Below, one piece after another: positions 43,402 to 54,502 of a stretch of 64,000 bases of DNA. Made by a program: the position numbers and the translations under genes. Source of the DNA: UBA1268 sp965662195 (GTDB lineage: Bacteria; Planctomycetota; Planctomycetia; Pirellulales; UBA1268); assembly GCA_965662195.1 (NCBI GenBank), contig CBFIHA010000001.1, positions 83,363 to 147,362 of the forward strand, read 5' to 3'. The notes under the pieces were generated by a model. It had not been told where the DNA came from. It searched no databases and was given only the letters and a program-made list of their open reading frames with translations. Positions within the stretch are counted from its first letter, which is position 1. Each line of letters opens with the position of its first letter.

Positions 43402-43620
43402 ATTTTAACTTTTTGGCAAGCGTCACGACGGGGTCGAGGCCCGCCCATTTGTGGTTCGAGATCGATAAGACCCCCGTCACGTTACCAGTCGTGTCTGGGA
43501 TCGCTGTGTGCTTGTCCACGACCAACGGATAGAGCAACCTTTTTCTGGAAGAGCGGATTTGCCCAAGGGCTTGGTCTCGCCGCTGGCATCAGCCGTCAGG
43601 GGCGTCTTACCCAAGACTGA
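43391..43620 (-). pseudogene. Unidentified decayed gene, C-terminal fragment
   Basis: The minus strand holds two phases of plausible coding sequence: VLGKTPLTADASGETKPLGK, continuing to PEKG, then after a frame change LYPLVVDKHTAIPDTTGNV, TGVLSISNHKWAGLDPVV and LAKKLKFKT, ending in TGA at 43391. I do not recognise the family. No start or N-terminal part is visible. It lies directly against the YceI and MarR remnants, on the same strand. Confidence 0.4.
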
Positions 43621-43622
43621 AG

Positions 43623-43902
43623 CTATCGAGCCGTATTCACTTCGAATCGCACCTCGACATTGTCATGAATCTTGCCTTTGCCATATGTCATGCCAAAGTC
43701 GTGACGATTCAGCACGACCTTGCCGCGGAGCCTGATCGGCTCCGCGGCCGTCATGGTCGCCGGGAAACTCACGAGCCTCGTCACGCCCAGAAAAGTCAGG
43801 TTCCCAGTGAGCAGGCAACCAGTTTCTGAGCGGCGGACGGAGGTGCTGGTGAACCGCGAGGCAGCAGAACACGCCAATTTTCAGAACCATGGCCACGCGC
43901 AT
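43623..43902 (-). pseudogene. YceI-family remnant
   Basis: A signal-peptide start (MRVAMVLKIGVFCCLA, from ATG 43902) runs in one frame. The C-terminal end of a YceI polyisoprenoid-binding domain (LTGNLTFLGVTRLVSFPAT, NRHDFGMTYGKGKIHDNV, EVRFEVNTAR) follows in another. The middle of the roughly 190-residue family is gone: an internal deletion with frameshift. YceI genes often sit by MarR regulators, as here. Confidence 0.75.
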
Positions 43903-43940
43903 TGAAAACTCCTTTTTTCACATGCTTACCCGTCACCTGT

Positions 43941-44211
43941 TCACGGTGAACAGGCTTTCTCCCGAACACTGCCTGCTGCCTCAATGACTGGCCGTCGTAG
44001 TTTTTCCAGCAGCCGTTTCAACGTAGCCAACTCCGCCCGCGTCAGATGGTTCATCTGAGCGCGATGCAGTACGAGAATCGGCTCATCCAGCGGTGCGAGC
44101 AGGTCGCTGCCCGCCTTGGTGATATGCACAATGACGAGGCGGCGATCCTGCTTGGACCGCTCTCGCCGCACGAGCCGCGGGTCTCAAGGCGGTCCAATCG
44201 AGCTAAAACAA
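43941..44211 (-). pseudogene. MarR-family regulator remnant
   Basis: The wing and C-terminal helices of a MarR regulator are readable: RRERSKQDRRLVIVHITKAG, SDLLAPLDEPILVLHRAQMN, HLTRAELATLKRLLEKL. Just upstream LARLDRLETRG reads in another frame; restoring one base would join them (ETRG-LVRRERS). The N-terminal half, including most of the DNA-binding helix, is missing where the ThiF-like gene now ends. It presumably once controlled the neighbouring YceI gene. Confidence 0.8.
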
Positions 44212-44212
44212 C

Positions 44213-45259
44213 CTACAGCCCAACGTAGCGGGCGGCGATGCTGCGGCCACGGGATGGATCGCGAGTGCCGGTGACAATCAGCCGGCCGTCGGCAAAGACC
44301 GACAGGGTGATGCCCGGCTCGACCTCGGCCCGGAGCAGCCACCGATTGACCATCACTTGCCCGACGTCACGGAGCCTGGCAGCGAGCTCCTCGAGATCAA
44401 CGCTCTGGGCGGCACCGACGCGGAACTGCACCGCATCCTGCCCGCAGAGTACGGTCACCTCGGTGCCAGTCTTGCCCGCGAGCCAGGGACGGTCGTCCCC
44501 CCGGCAACTGCCGCAGCCGACCGCCGCCAGGGGACTGAGGTCGATCGTCCGCCAGCTCGATGCCCAGAGGTCACAGACCAGCAGTTGGCTGGGGGGCGGC
44601 TGATCGGCCCCGACCAGCAGCTTGATCGCCTCGGCCGCCTGCACGCCACCGACCACCAGCACCGCCGGGCCGATCACGCCGGCGGTGTCACAGGTCGGCA
44701 GGCTGCCGGGAGCGGGAGGCTCCGGAATCAGGCACCGCAGGCAGGCGGTGACGCCGGGCACCACCGCCATGACCCGCCCCTCGGCACCGATGACGCCGCC
44801 GTAGATCCATGGGATATCCTCCCGGCAGCCAAAGTCATTGATCAGGAATCGGGTTTCAAAGTTGTCGGTACCGTCGACGATCAGGTCGGCTTTCGGACAG
44901 AGCGAACCGATGGTGGAGGCAGTCAGATCAGCCACCTCAGCTTCAGCTTGTAACTGGCTGTCGATCTCCCGCAGCCGGCTTGCGACGACCACCGCCTTGG
45001 GAAGCCCCGCGCGAACGTCTTGCTCGGTGAAGAGAATCTGCCGCGGCAGGTTGCTCCACTCTGGGACATCGCGGTCGATCAGCGTCAGCTTGCCGACACC
45101 GGCCCGGGCCAGCGCCATTGCCGACACGCTGCCAAGGGCCCCGCAGCCGACAACGACAACATGGGCCGCGGCGAGCCTGGCCTGGCCTTCGGACCCAAGC
45201 GGCTGATACCGCACCTGTCGGGAGAAGCGCTCGGAATCGAAGCTGTGGGCGGTTGTCAT
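44213..45259 (-). CDS. ThiF/MoeB/HesA-family E1-like adenylyltransferase
   Basis: 348-residue sulfur-carrier-activating enzyme. Seen: RFSRQVRYQPLGSEGQARL, the ATP-binding VVVGCGALGSVSAMALARAG, LIDRDVPEWSNLPRQ, VDGTDNFETRFLINDF, and zinc cysteines in ACLRCLIPE and GCGSC. A C-terminal domain of about 90 residues follows, ending TRDPSRGRSIAARYVG. Enzymes of this family adenylate ThiS or MoaD C-termini; neither partner is adjacent. ATG 45259; the open frame to 45682 is spurious. Confidence 0.9.
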   Translation of the reverse strand: MTTAHSFDSERFSRQVRYQPLGSEGQARLAAAHVVVVGCGALGSVSAMALARAGVGKLTLIDRDVPEWSNLPRQILFTEQDVRAGLPKAVVVASRLREIDSQLQAEAEVADLTASTIGSLCPKADLIVDGTDNFETRFLINDFGCREDIPWIYGGVIGAEGRVMAVVPGVTACLRCLIPEPPAPGSLPTCDTAGVIGPAVLVVGGVQAAEAIKLLVGADQPPPSQLLVCDLWASSWRTIDLSPLAAVGCGSCRGDDRPWLAGKTGTEVTVLCGQDAVQFRVGAAQSVDLEELAARLRDVGQVMVNRWLLRAEVEPGITLSVFADGRLIVTGTRDPSRGRSIAARYVGL

Positions 45260-45287
45260 GAACGTGCGAAGCCATCCTGCGGGTTGA

Positions 45288-46277
45288 TCAACCGACCAGG
45301 AATCCGGCCCAGTCCCAGTCGGTCGGTGGCCTCTCACCCGCCAGCCGCCAGCCGGCCAGCGCAGCCTGCAGTCGGTCACAGCCGGCCCGCGTCGGCTCGG
45401 AAGCCGACTGCCAGACAACGGCCGGCAAGGCCGCCGGTATCCGCCAGGCGTCTGCCGGCAGGGCACCGGCCGCCAGCCTGACCACCAACAGATCGATACC
45501 AGGCAGTGCTGCCGGTGGCGGCTGGTCACCCGGTAGCTCAGCGGCCAGCAGCATGGTACCGGCCCGCTGCTTCCATTCGCTGGCAGCTGCAACGCGGTTG
45601 GCTGGCAGCACCGCAGCCAGCACTGCTGGATGCCCGGCAAGCCGAGTGATCCCCTCAACCGTTGCCGCTGGTGACTCCTCATCCAGCCTGAGGATCAGAG
45701 GCCGGCCCAGCCGGTCGGCCTCAACCAGGCAGCCCCAAAGTGGCTGACCATTCGCAGCGGTGGCCACGGCCGGCAGTTCGACAACTGCCACGGCGGTGCT
45801 GTCCATCGCTGCCAGCCGGTCGGGAAGGTCCGGCTCAGTCGCTCTGCCAGAGGCCAGCCCTCGCGGCACCCACCGGCGGCCGTCGAGCCAGAGCGAATGG
45901 CCCCGGACTCCCAGCCGCCGCAGGCCGATCAATACGTCGAACCGGGCAACCGGCTGGCCGTCGGCAAGCAGTCGGCCCGCAATGCGATATCGCATCGGCA
46001 GGTCGGGCGTCCAATAAGCCGGCTCGGTCAGAACCACCCGGCCAGCGAACGCAGCACCTGCCGCAGTCTCCCACACACCAGTGAACCGGACCGGCAGCCG
46101 TACCGGCAAGGTCGTTGAACGGACCGATTCCGGACCAGAGATTGCAGCCTCAACGGTCAGCTTGGCACCGGAGGCCGCCAACCCCATCCGCAGGCTGACC
46201 TCAATTGTCAGCTCGGCCCGCAGATCGTCCGCCCGCCCCAGTTGTGTTCGCACGGCAATCTGCGACTGGTCTGTCAT
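45288..46277 (-). CDS. Unrecognised protein with beta-sandwich-like N-terminal half
   Basis: 329-residue protein without signal peptide or membrane segment. The first half reads like a beta-sandwich (AELTIEVSLRMG, LPVRLPVRFTGVWETAAG, LTEPAYWTPDLPMRYRI). The phrase GHSLWLDGRRWVPRGLASG resembles the sandwich-to-barrel junction of GH2-type glycosidases. The second half could be a reduced TIM-like region, but no catalytic acids stand out. No function can be given. It lies between an acyl-activating enzyme (31 bases) and the ThiF-like gene (28 bases), all on the minus strand. Confidence 0.75.
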   Translation of the reverse strand: MTDQSQIAVRTQLGRADDLRAELTIEVSLRMGLAASGAKLTVEAAISGPESVRSTTLPVRLPVRFTGVWETAAGAAFAGRVVLTEPAYWTPDLPMRYRIAGRLLADGQPVARFDVLIGLRRLGVRGHSLWLDGRRWVPRGLASGRATEPDLPDRLAAMDSTAVAVVELPAVATAANGQPLWGCLVEADRLGRPLILRLDEESPAATVEGITRLAGHPAVLAAVLPANRVAAASEWKQRAGTMLLAAELPGDQPPPAALPGIDLLVVRLAAGALPADAWRIPAALPAVVWQSASEPTRAGCDRLQAALAGWRLAGERPPTDWDWAGFLVG

Positions 46278-46308
46278 GCTGACCGGACTTGATGAACGGG
46301 CCGCAGGT

Positions 46309-47970
46309 TCAACTGCCACAGAACCGCTCCCGGGCCAGTTCACCAAGCCCCCGCAGATCGAGCTTTCCCGAGCCCAGCAGCGGAAGTTCCTCGATGCGGG
46401 CAAAGCTGTCGGCGGTCGGGATCCAGAGATTCGGAAGCCCCCGGTCGGCCAGCTGCCGACAGATCTGCTGCGGGTCGGCAAGCTCCGGCAGGTGCAGCAC
46501 GACGAGTCGCTCGCCCTTGGTTGGATGGGGCACGGCCGTCACCACCGCCAGCAGTTCACCGTCGGCCGCCCCCAGACTCTCGTTGATCGCCTCTTCGACC
46601 AGCATGTGGGGCACCATCTCGCCGCCGATCTTCGAGAACCGGCTCTGCCTCCCGGTAATCGTGATGAAGCCGTCGGTGTCGAGCCGGGCGATGTCACCGG
46701 TGCAGTACCAGCCGTCCCTGACCACCTCGGCAGTGAGGTCGATCCGGTCGAGGTAGCCCTGCATCACGTTGGGCCCGCCGATCCAAAGCAGGCCCTCACT
46801 GCCGACGGGCAGCTCAGCGGCACCCTCCCGGTCGGTGATCTTGGCCGTGCAGCCGAGAATTGGCTTGCCAACTGTACCCTCGCGGGCGTCGGCCGGCCGG
46901 CCGGGCACATGCCGCGAGGGGGGCACGTTGGCCGCCACGAGCGGTGAGAGTTCAGTCGCTCCATAGGCCTCACTGGGCCGCACGCCGAACTTCTGCTGGA
47001 AGGCGTCGCTCACGTCGGCCGTCAGCTTCTCCGCCGCCCCAAAGACCACCTCAAGGGTCGAAAAATCCTCGGCATCGGTGCGGCGGATGTAGGTTCGCAG
47101 AAAGGTCGGCGTTGCCATCAACACCGTGGCGTGGAACTCGCGGGCCAGCCGACCGACCACTTTGGCATCGAGTGGATTGGTGTGATAGACGACCGCCGGA
47201 TCGAGCGTCAGCGGCACCCAGAGGGTGGTGGTATAGCCGTAGGAATGAAAGAAGGGCAGCACGCCCAACGCCGTGTCGGCCGGCGAGACATGCAGCAGAT
47301 CAGCAATCGCCCGCACGTTGCTGCCGACATTCTCAACCGACAGCACAACCCCCTTGGGGTCGCCGGTCGAACCCGATGTAAAGATGATCGTCAGCACATC
47401 GTCGGGGCTGATCCGGTCGAGGCCCAGCCGCCGCTCGAGGGCCGGCAGCGGCAGCAGGGTCGCCTCGGACCAGGCCTGCAGTTTCTGGGGAAGGGTCAGC
47501 TGCTGCCGCAGGGCGGCGGCATCGAGCAGCCGGTGGCCCACGTCGAGATTGACCCGCGACAGGAACATGGGGCTGGAAATCACATGATCGAGCCCCGCTC
47601 GCTCGATGCAGATATCGAGGATCGGCTGCGAGGCGGTGTAGTTGAGATTAACCGCCACCCGGCCCATCAGGGCGAGGGCCGCGTTGACAATCGCCGCCCC
47701 GGCCGTCGGTGGCAGGAGCACGCCCACTCGCTTTTCATCAGGCCCGAGCGTCCGCTCAAGCACCAGCCGGGCAGCCAGGATACGGACCAGCAGTTGCCGA
47801 CCGGTGAGCCGGGTGCCGAGGGAGTCAGCCACTTTCAGCCGGCCGGCGGCCGCCCGCAGGCTGCGAAGCATGTCCCGGTGTAAAAGTGATGGTCTGGGCG
47901 AGGCCTCTTTCGCGGTGGCCGCGGCGGGATCGACCGCTGGCGGTGCGGAACTCGCGACTGAATGGCTCAC
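46309..47970 (-). CDS. AMP-forming acyl-CoA/acyl-ACP synthetase
   Basis: 553-residue member of the ANL superfamily. Seen: P-loop TIIFTSGSTGDPKGVVL, AYGATELSPLVAANVP, the aspartate motif GWYCTGDIARLDTDGF, and ITGRQSRFSKIGGEMV. The overall sequence most resembles the acyl-ACP synthetase half of Aas and similar fatty-acid ligases; no acyltransferase half is present. GTG start at 47970; ATG 47871 is an alternative. Divergent from leuS, 131 bases apart. Confidence 0.88.
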   Translation of the reverse strand: MSHSVASSAPPAVDPAAATAKEASPRPSLLHRDMLRSLRAAAGRLKVADSLGTRLTGRQLLVRILAARLVLERTLGPDEKRVGVLLPPTAGAAIVNAALALMGRVAVNLNYTASQPILDICIERAGLDHVISSPMFLSRVNLDVGHRLLDAAALRQQLTLPQKLQAWSEATLLPLPALERRLGLDRISPDDVLTIIFTSGSTGDPKGVVLSVENVGSNVRAIADLLHVSPADTALGVLPFFHSYGYTTTLWVPLTLDPAVVYHTNPLDAKVVGRLAREFHATVLMATPTFLRTYIRRTDAEDFSTLEVVFGAAEKLTADVSDAFQQKFGVRPSEAYGATELSPLVAANVPPSRHVPGRPADAREGTVGKPILGCTAKITDREGAAELPVGSEGLLWIGGPNVMQGYLDRIDLTAEVVRDGWYCTGDIARLDTDGFITITGRQSRFSKIGGEMVPHMLVEEAINESLGAADGELLAVVTAVPHPTKGERLVVLHLPELADPQQICRQLADRGLPNLWIPTADSFARIEELPLLGSGKLDLRGLGELARERFCGS

Positions 47971-48101
47971 GGCAGGTTCTCTGGGTGCATGGCCCGGGAT
48001 TCCCCGGCATGCCGCGGTGCGTTGTCGCGGACACTGCCGCCATTAGAATCAGCGGCACGTCCCCTGACCAGCGTCCCCGCCCAAGACCCCACACCCAATC
48101 C

Positions 48102-50909
<2,808 letters not shown>

Positions 50910-51273
50910 CGCGGCTTCCGGGAAGCCTCCCCAGTAGACTGTGGAAGAAGTCTGCCGCCGCAGGATGCGGCGATTGGCAACCCCGAAAACCCTCGGCGTT
51001 TTCGGGTGTTGCCCAAGTGGACGAGCGTTCGCCCGCTTCCGCGGGCAAGGGCCATGGATGGCTTTTTCCACGGACAGCTAGAGCCGGGAAAGTCGGTCTG
51101 TCCGACACAATCCGCAGATCTCCCGGTGGCTCTCATCGAGTTCTGACGAAACTCGATTTGGCCAGCCGGCCGGGCTCCCGTAGCATGGGGGGCGAGGCGG
51201 CAGCGGAACGGGTAGCGGCTGGTTTTCGACTGATTTTCCGGCAGATGCTGCCGAGTCTGGGAGTGATGGAGGC
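50910..51273. other. Intergenic region leuS-glgC
   Basis: 364 bases. It holds a short palindrome GGCTTCC-G-GGAAGCC just after leuS (50913-50927), repeat copy A, and an eight-pair hairpin ATCGAGTT-AACTCGAT (51135-51157) in the glgC leader. No gene is visible. Confidence 0.7.
50936..51070 (+). repeat. Multi-hairpin element, copy A (reference copy)
   Basis: Five stems in order: AGACT/AGTCT (50936-50953); CGCCGC-AGGAT-GCGGCG (50956-50972); GGCAAC+CCCGAAAAC paired with GTTTTCGGG+GTTGCC around CCTCGGC (50976-51013, one bulged T); GCCCGC-TTCC-GCGGGC (51031-51046); and GCC-ATGGAT-GGC followed by five Ts (51051-51067). GTGGA and TCCAC may close the last two. It follows leuS on the same strand, so it may terminate leuS transcripts. 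Confidence 0.8.
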
Positions 51274-52599
51274 ATGAGCGTGAAGCATGTGTTGGCACTG
51301 GTTCTTGGTGGCGGTCGGGGCACCCGGCTCTATCCCCTCACCCGCGACCGGTCCAAGCCGGCCGTGCCACTGGCCGGCAAGTACCGCATCATCGACGTGC
51401 CGCTGTCCAACTGCATCAACAGCGGAGTGCAGCGAATCTACGTGATGACCCAGTTCAACTCGGTCAGCCTCCATCGTCACATCCGCCGCACCTACACGTT
51501 CGACCCGTTCAGCGGCGGCTATGTCGAAATCCTTGCGGCCCAGCAGACCAACGAGGCCACCACCTGGTACCAGGGCACGGCCGATGCCGTCCGGCAGCAC
51601 ATCCGGCTGCTGCAAGACTCGGACATCAAGCAGGTGCTCGTACTCTCTGGCGACCAGCTCTACCGGATGAACTATGCCGACCTGCTGGCCACGCACGAGG
51701 CCAACGATGCCGACGTGACCATCGCCGGCATCCCAGTCACCGACGAGGCATCGTCGGCCTTCGGTATTATGCGATTTGATGATTCCGGCCGGGTCGAGGG
51801 CTTCTTGGAAAAACCAAAGACCCGTGAGGAGCTGGAGTTGGTCCGCACCGATCCGGGCTGGATCGAGCGGGCCGGCATTCCGGCAGCCGGCCGCAGCCTG
51901 ATGGCGAGCATGGGGATTTACCTGTTCGACCGCGACTGCCTGCTCGACCTGCTGCTGAAGACCGATTATCAAGATTTCGGCAAGGAGGTCTTCCCTGCGG
52001 CGATCCGGGCCAAGAAGGTGCAGCTGCATCCCTTTGACGGCTATTGGGAGGACATCGGCACAATTCGCTCGTACTACCAGTGCAACATCGACCTGGCCAA
52101 GCCGGTGCCACCGTTCGAACTGGCCACCCCCAACGCGCCGATCTATTCCCGGGCCCGGTTTCTGCCGCCGTCGCGGGTTGATGGCGCGAGCATTCGGTCG
52201 AGCCTGATCTCCGATGGCTGCACGATCGGATCGGGGGCGGTGATCGAGAACAGCGTGATCGGCCTGCGGTGCCAGATCGGCCGCAACGTCGTCATCCGCA
52301 ACTCGGTGATTCTGGGCAACGACTACTACGAGACGCCCGAGCATCTGGCGGCCGATCTCTCGCAGAACGTCCCTCCGCTGGGCATTGGCGACGGGGCGAT
52401 TATTGAGGGGGCGATCGTCGATAAGAACGTGCACATTGGCAGCCGGACCCGGATCGTCAACGACCACGGGCTCGACGACACCGCCGACAGCGAGCGGTTC
52501 ACCATCCGTGACGGCGTGGCTGTGGTGCCAAAGAATGCCATCGTGCCCGATGGCTGGCAGCCGGAACCCCAGTCGGCCCAGACAGTCTCAGCCGGCTGA
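51274..52599 (+). CDS. glgC: Glucose-1-phosphate adenylyltransferase
   Basis: Makes ADP-glucose, the committed step of bacterial glycogen synthesis. Seen: VLGGGRGTRLYPLTRDRSKPA, AGKYRIIDVPLSNCINSG, YQGTADAVRQ, VLSGDQLYRMNY, the substrate-binding GFLEKP, and FDGYWEDIGTIRSYY. A C-terminal left-handed beta-helix starts around residue 295 (SSLISDGCTIGSGAVIENSV). 441 aa. No other glg gene is nearby. Confidence 0.96.
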   Translation: MSVKHVLALVLGGGRGTRLYPLTRDRSKPAVPLAGKYRIIDVPLSNCINSGVQRIYVMTQFNSVSLHRHIRRTYTFDPFSGGYVEILAAQQTNEATTWYQGTADAVRQHIRLLQDSDIKQVLVLSGDQLYRMNYADLLATHEANDADVTIAGIPVTDEASSAFGIMRFDDSGRVEGFLEKPKTREELELVRTDPGWIERAGIPAAGRSLMASMGIYLFDRDCLLDLLLKTDYQDFGKEVFPAAIRAKKVQLHPFDGYWEDIGTIRSYYQCNIDLAKPVPPFELATPNAPIYSRARFLPPSRVDGASIRSSLISDGCTIGSGAVIENSVIGLRCQIGRNVVIRNSVILGNDYYETPEHLAADLSQNVPPLGIGDGAIIEGAIVDKNVHIGSRTRIVNDHGLDDTADSERFTIRDGVAVVPKNAIVPDGWQPEPQSAQTVSAG

Positions 52600-53097
52600 T
52601 CACTCCCCGGCAGTGCTGGCGCCAGCTTCCTCAGCGTCAGCTTCGGCGAGAACGGCTGTTTCATCGCCGGCCATTGCGCTTCCGGCAGCAGAAGTGTCGG
52701 GGGCAGGCTGCGGTGTAGTGTGACCGGCATTCACCACTTTATCCGCGGGTAACGGTTCCTCTGCAGCTGCAGTAAGGAGCACAGACAAGGTTCCCGATCC
52801 ATCAGCCGCCGGGGCAGTCGCAGCGGCAATCCGGCGAGTCGTTGGCTCCGCAGCCGCTGGCTGGTCCTCCACCGGTTCGGTGGTGACAACCGGTGGCCAG
52901 GGCCGGGGCCGTTTCCAGATCGGCAGGATGCCGTTGTTCCGCACCCGAAAATCGTTCTGGTCTGCTGCTCCAGGCACTGTCCCGGAATAGTCGAACGGTG
53001 ATGGACACATCGTGCAGCCGGTACCAACGGTCAGGCCACCAAGCAGCAGGCTCAGCCAGGCGGTTCCCCAACCGCCGGAGTGTCTGTCTTGTTGCAC
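52600..53097 (-). CDS. Small predicted lipoprotein (TMCPSPFDY type)
   Basis: 165 residues with a signal peptide and lipobox (LLLGGLTVGTGC), then TMCPSPFDYSGTVPG and GILPIWKRPRPWPPVV, a layout I associate with planctomycete secreted proteins of unknown role. The rest is Ala/Pro/Glu-rich low complexity. GTG 53097 follows GGGAGGGTGAGG; the open frame to 53196 would pass through a 10-pair hairpin. It ends at the base next to the convergent glgC stop. Confidence 0.65.
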   Translation of the reverse strand: MQQDRHSGGWGTAWLSLLLGGLTVGTGCTMCPSPFDYSGTVPGAADQNDFRVRNNGILPIWKRPRPWPPVVTTEPVEDQPAAAEPTTRRIAAATAPAADGSGTLSVLLTAAAEEPLPADKVVNAGHTTPQPAPDTSAAGSAMAGDETAVLAEADAEEAGASTAGE

Positions 53098-53115
53098 GCC
53101 CTCACCCTCCCGGCC

Positions 53116-53138
53116 GCAGCCGCCCGGTGGGCGGCTGC
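53116..53138. promoter_or_regulatory. Ten-pair hairpin in a lipoprotein leader
   Basis: GCAGCCGCCC-GGT-GGGCGGCTGC, a perfect ten-pair stem, lies 18 bases upstream of the GTG start of the small lipoprotein, just before its Shine-Dalgarno. It may stabilise or modulate that mRNA; it is also a possible barrier to transcripts arriving from the other side. Confidence 0.45.
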
Positions 53139-53311
53139 AAAATTCAGCGGCTGTTCCCCGCAAACCCCAAAGAACCCGAAAGAATGATCGGATCATTACA
53201 GTCCGTTCCTGCAGAAAAAATTTGGCCGGCTGTGGGCATTCTGTCGGACCGAGGCTGCCGCCTGGAACCGGGAGCCCTGCGTGCTGCGCCGCCCTGCGTG
53301 CGGGAACGAAG

Positions 53312-54502
53312 CTACTGCCTGATCAGCAGCTGTGATCCCCCGCCGAGGATGTCGGCGAGGTCGGTGAAATCGGCAGCCGAGACGAGCAGCACCGATTCGG
53401 CCGGGGTGACGGCGACGAAGCCGGGATCGTTGGCAGGCTCGATCCGCAGGCCGTCGCTCAGCAGGATCGCCGGCCCCTGCGGTGTCTGGTAACCCACCGG
53501 CACCGCCGGTCCACCGTTGGTGGGCTCGGCCACAAGCCGAATCTCGACGAGCCGCACCGAGCTGCCGCTCCGGGCGGTGAACCCGCCCCCAATTGCCGCG
53601 GCAAAGCTCCCCGCATACCGGCCACCGACCTGCAGGCTGAGGCGGCGACGCGACACGCTCACAACGGCATCGAACGGGCCCCGAACAACCTTGAGAGGCT
53701 GACCGGGCTGGGGTCCGTCGGGGCCGAGGCCATTGATGTTGGCCAGCAGGGCGGCGGGCACCTCGAGTGGCGCAGCGATGCCCTCAAGGGTCTCCCCGGC
53801 AGCAACAATGTGTGGCGGGAGCAGCAGATCCTGTGTCGAGTAGATCACGGTGCCGGCCAACTGCCCGAGCAGGGTCTCGAGTTGCCGGCCCTCCTCCGGA
53901 CTCAGCGAGATGTCGTCGTACCAGACCGAAAGAATCGCCAGGGCCTCGGCGTACCGACCACTTTCAAGTTTGTCATGGGCATCGGCCCAGGCCGCGGTGA
54001 AGGCCACCGAGTCATTGCCTGTCGGCGGAGAAGCCTGTTGCAGAATCGCTTCCGAGGCTGGCTTCGGTGGAACGGCCGCCACCGCCTCAATGTACGTGGG
54101 GGACATCTCGGCCGCCGGCGTTGCCGCCTGGGAATTCTCAACCGCTGACTGACTGGTGGCCGGCGGGGTGACCGACTGGGCAGGGGCAATGGCTGCCACT
54201 GGAGCCGGCGCCGGCTGTGGTGGCGGCGCCGCCGTCGCGGTGGCAACCGTGGCCGGGGGAGCTGCCGGGCCGCTCAGCTCGACCTCGGGCGGGCTGGGTT
54301 GCGTGCCGGTGAACGCGGGAGGCTCACCGGCGGTCTCGGACGCCTGCCAGTCCGGGCCGTCCCGGCTGGGCCCCTTCTGGATGATCGAGTAGGCGCCGTA
54401 GAGAATCATGCCGAGCAGCCCGAGCACGACCAGCGGCCTCAGGGCCTCGAGCGGATCGCTGCGGGTTTCCCGGCGCTGCTTCGATTTGGTTCGGCGTGCC
54501 AT
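53312..54502 (-). CDS. LysM protein with degenerate L,D-transpeptidase-like domain
   Basis: 396-residue membrane-anchored periplasmic protein. Basic start, one helix (about 24-44, LRPLVVLGLLGMILYGAYSII), a long Pro/Ala linker, a LysM-like module (about 235-285, HIVAAGETLEGIAAPLEVPA, PQPGQPLKVV), then a YkuD-like beta domain (FDAVVSVSRRRLSLQVGGRY). The catalytic HG...SxGCxR motif of L,D-transpeptidases is absent: the region reads LRIEPANDPGFVAVTPAES with no Cys. Probably peptidoglycan-binding but not a crosslinker. ATG 54502 follows CAGGAG; GTG 54526 is in frame. Confidence 0.8.
   Translation of the reverse strand: MARRTKSKQRRETRSDPLEALRPLVVLGLLGMILYGAYSIIQKGPSRDGPDWQASETAGEPPAFTGTQPSPPEVELSGPAAPPATVATATAAPPPQPAPAPVAAIAPAQSVTPPATSQSAVENSQAATPAAEMSPTYIEAVAAVPPKPASEAILQQASPPTGNDSVAFTAAWADAHDKLESGRYAEALAILSVWYDDISLSPEEGRQLETLLGQLAGTVIYSTQDLLLPPHIVAAGETLEGIAAPLEVPAALLANINGLGPDGPQPGQPLKVVRGPFDAVVSVSRRRLSLQVGGRYAGSFAAAIGGGFTARSGSSVRLVEIRLVAEPTNGGPAVPVGYQTPQGPAILLSDGLRIEPANDPGFVAVTPAESVLLVSAADFTDLADILGGGSQLLIRQ

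Noticed and set aside
43391..44211. Defence or toxin-antitoxin island in the accessory-looking gap
   Set aside because: Readable pieces are YceI and MarR plus an unknown tail, all broken; nothing resembles toxin, nuclease or restriction motifs.
47131..47883. 250-residue plus-strand open frame
   Set aside because: Antisense to the P-loop and core of the acyl synthetase; no independent coding signal.
53116..53138. Ten-pair stem as terminator for glgC
   Set aside because: It lies more than 500 bases beyond glgC and behind a convergent gene, and the following bases on the plus strand are AAAATT, not a T-run.
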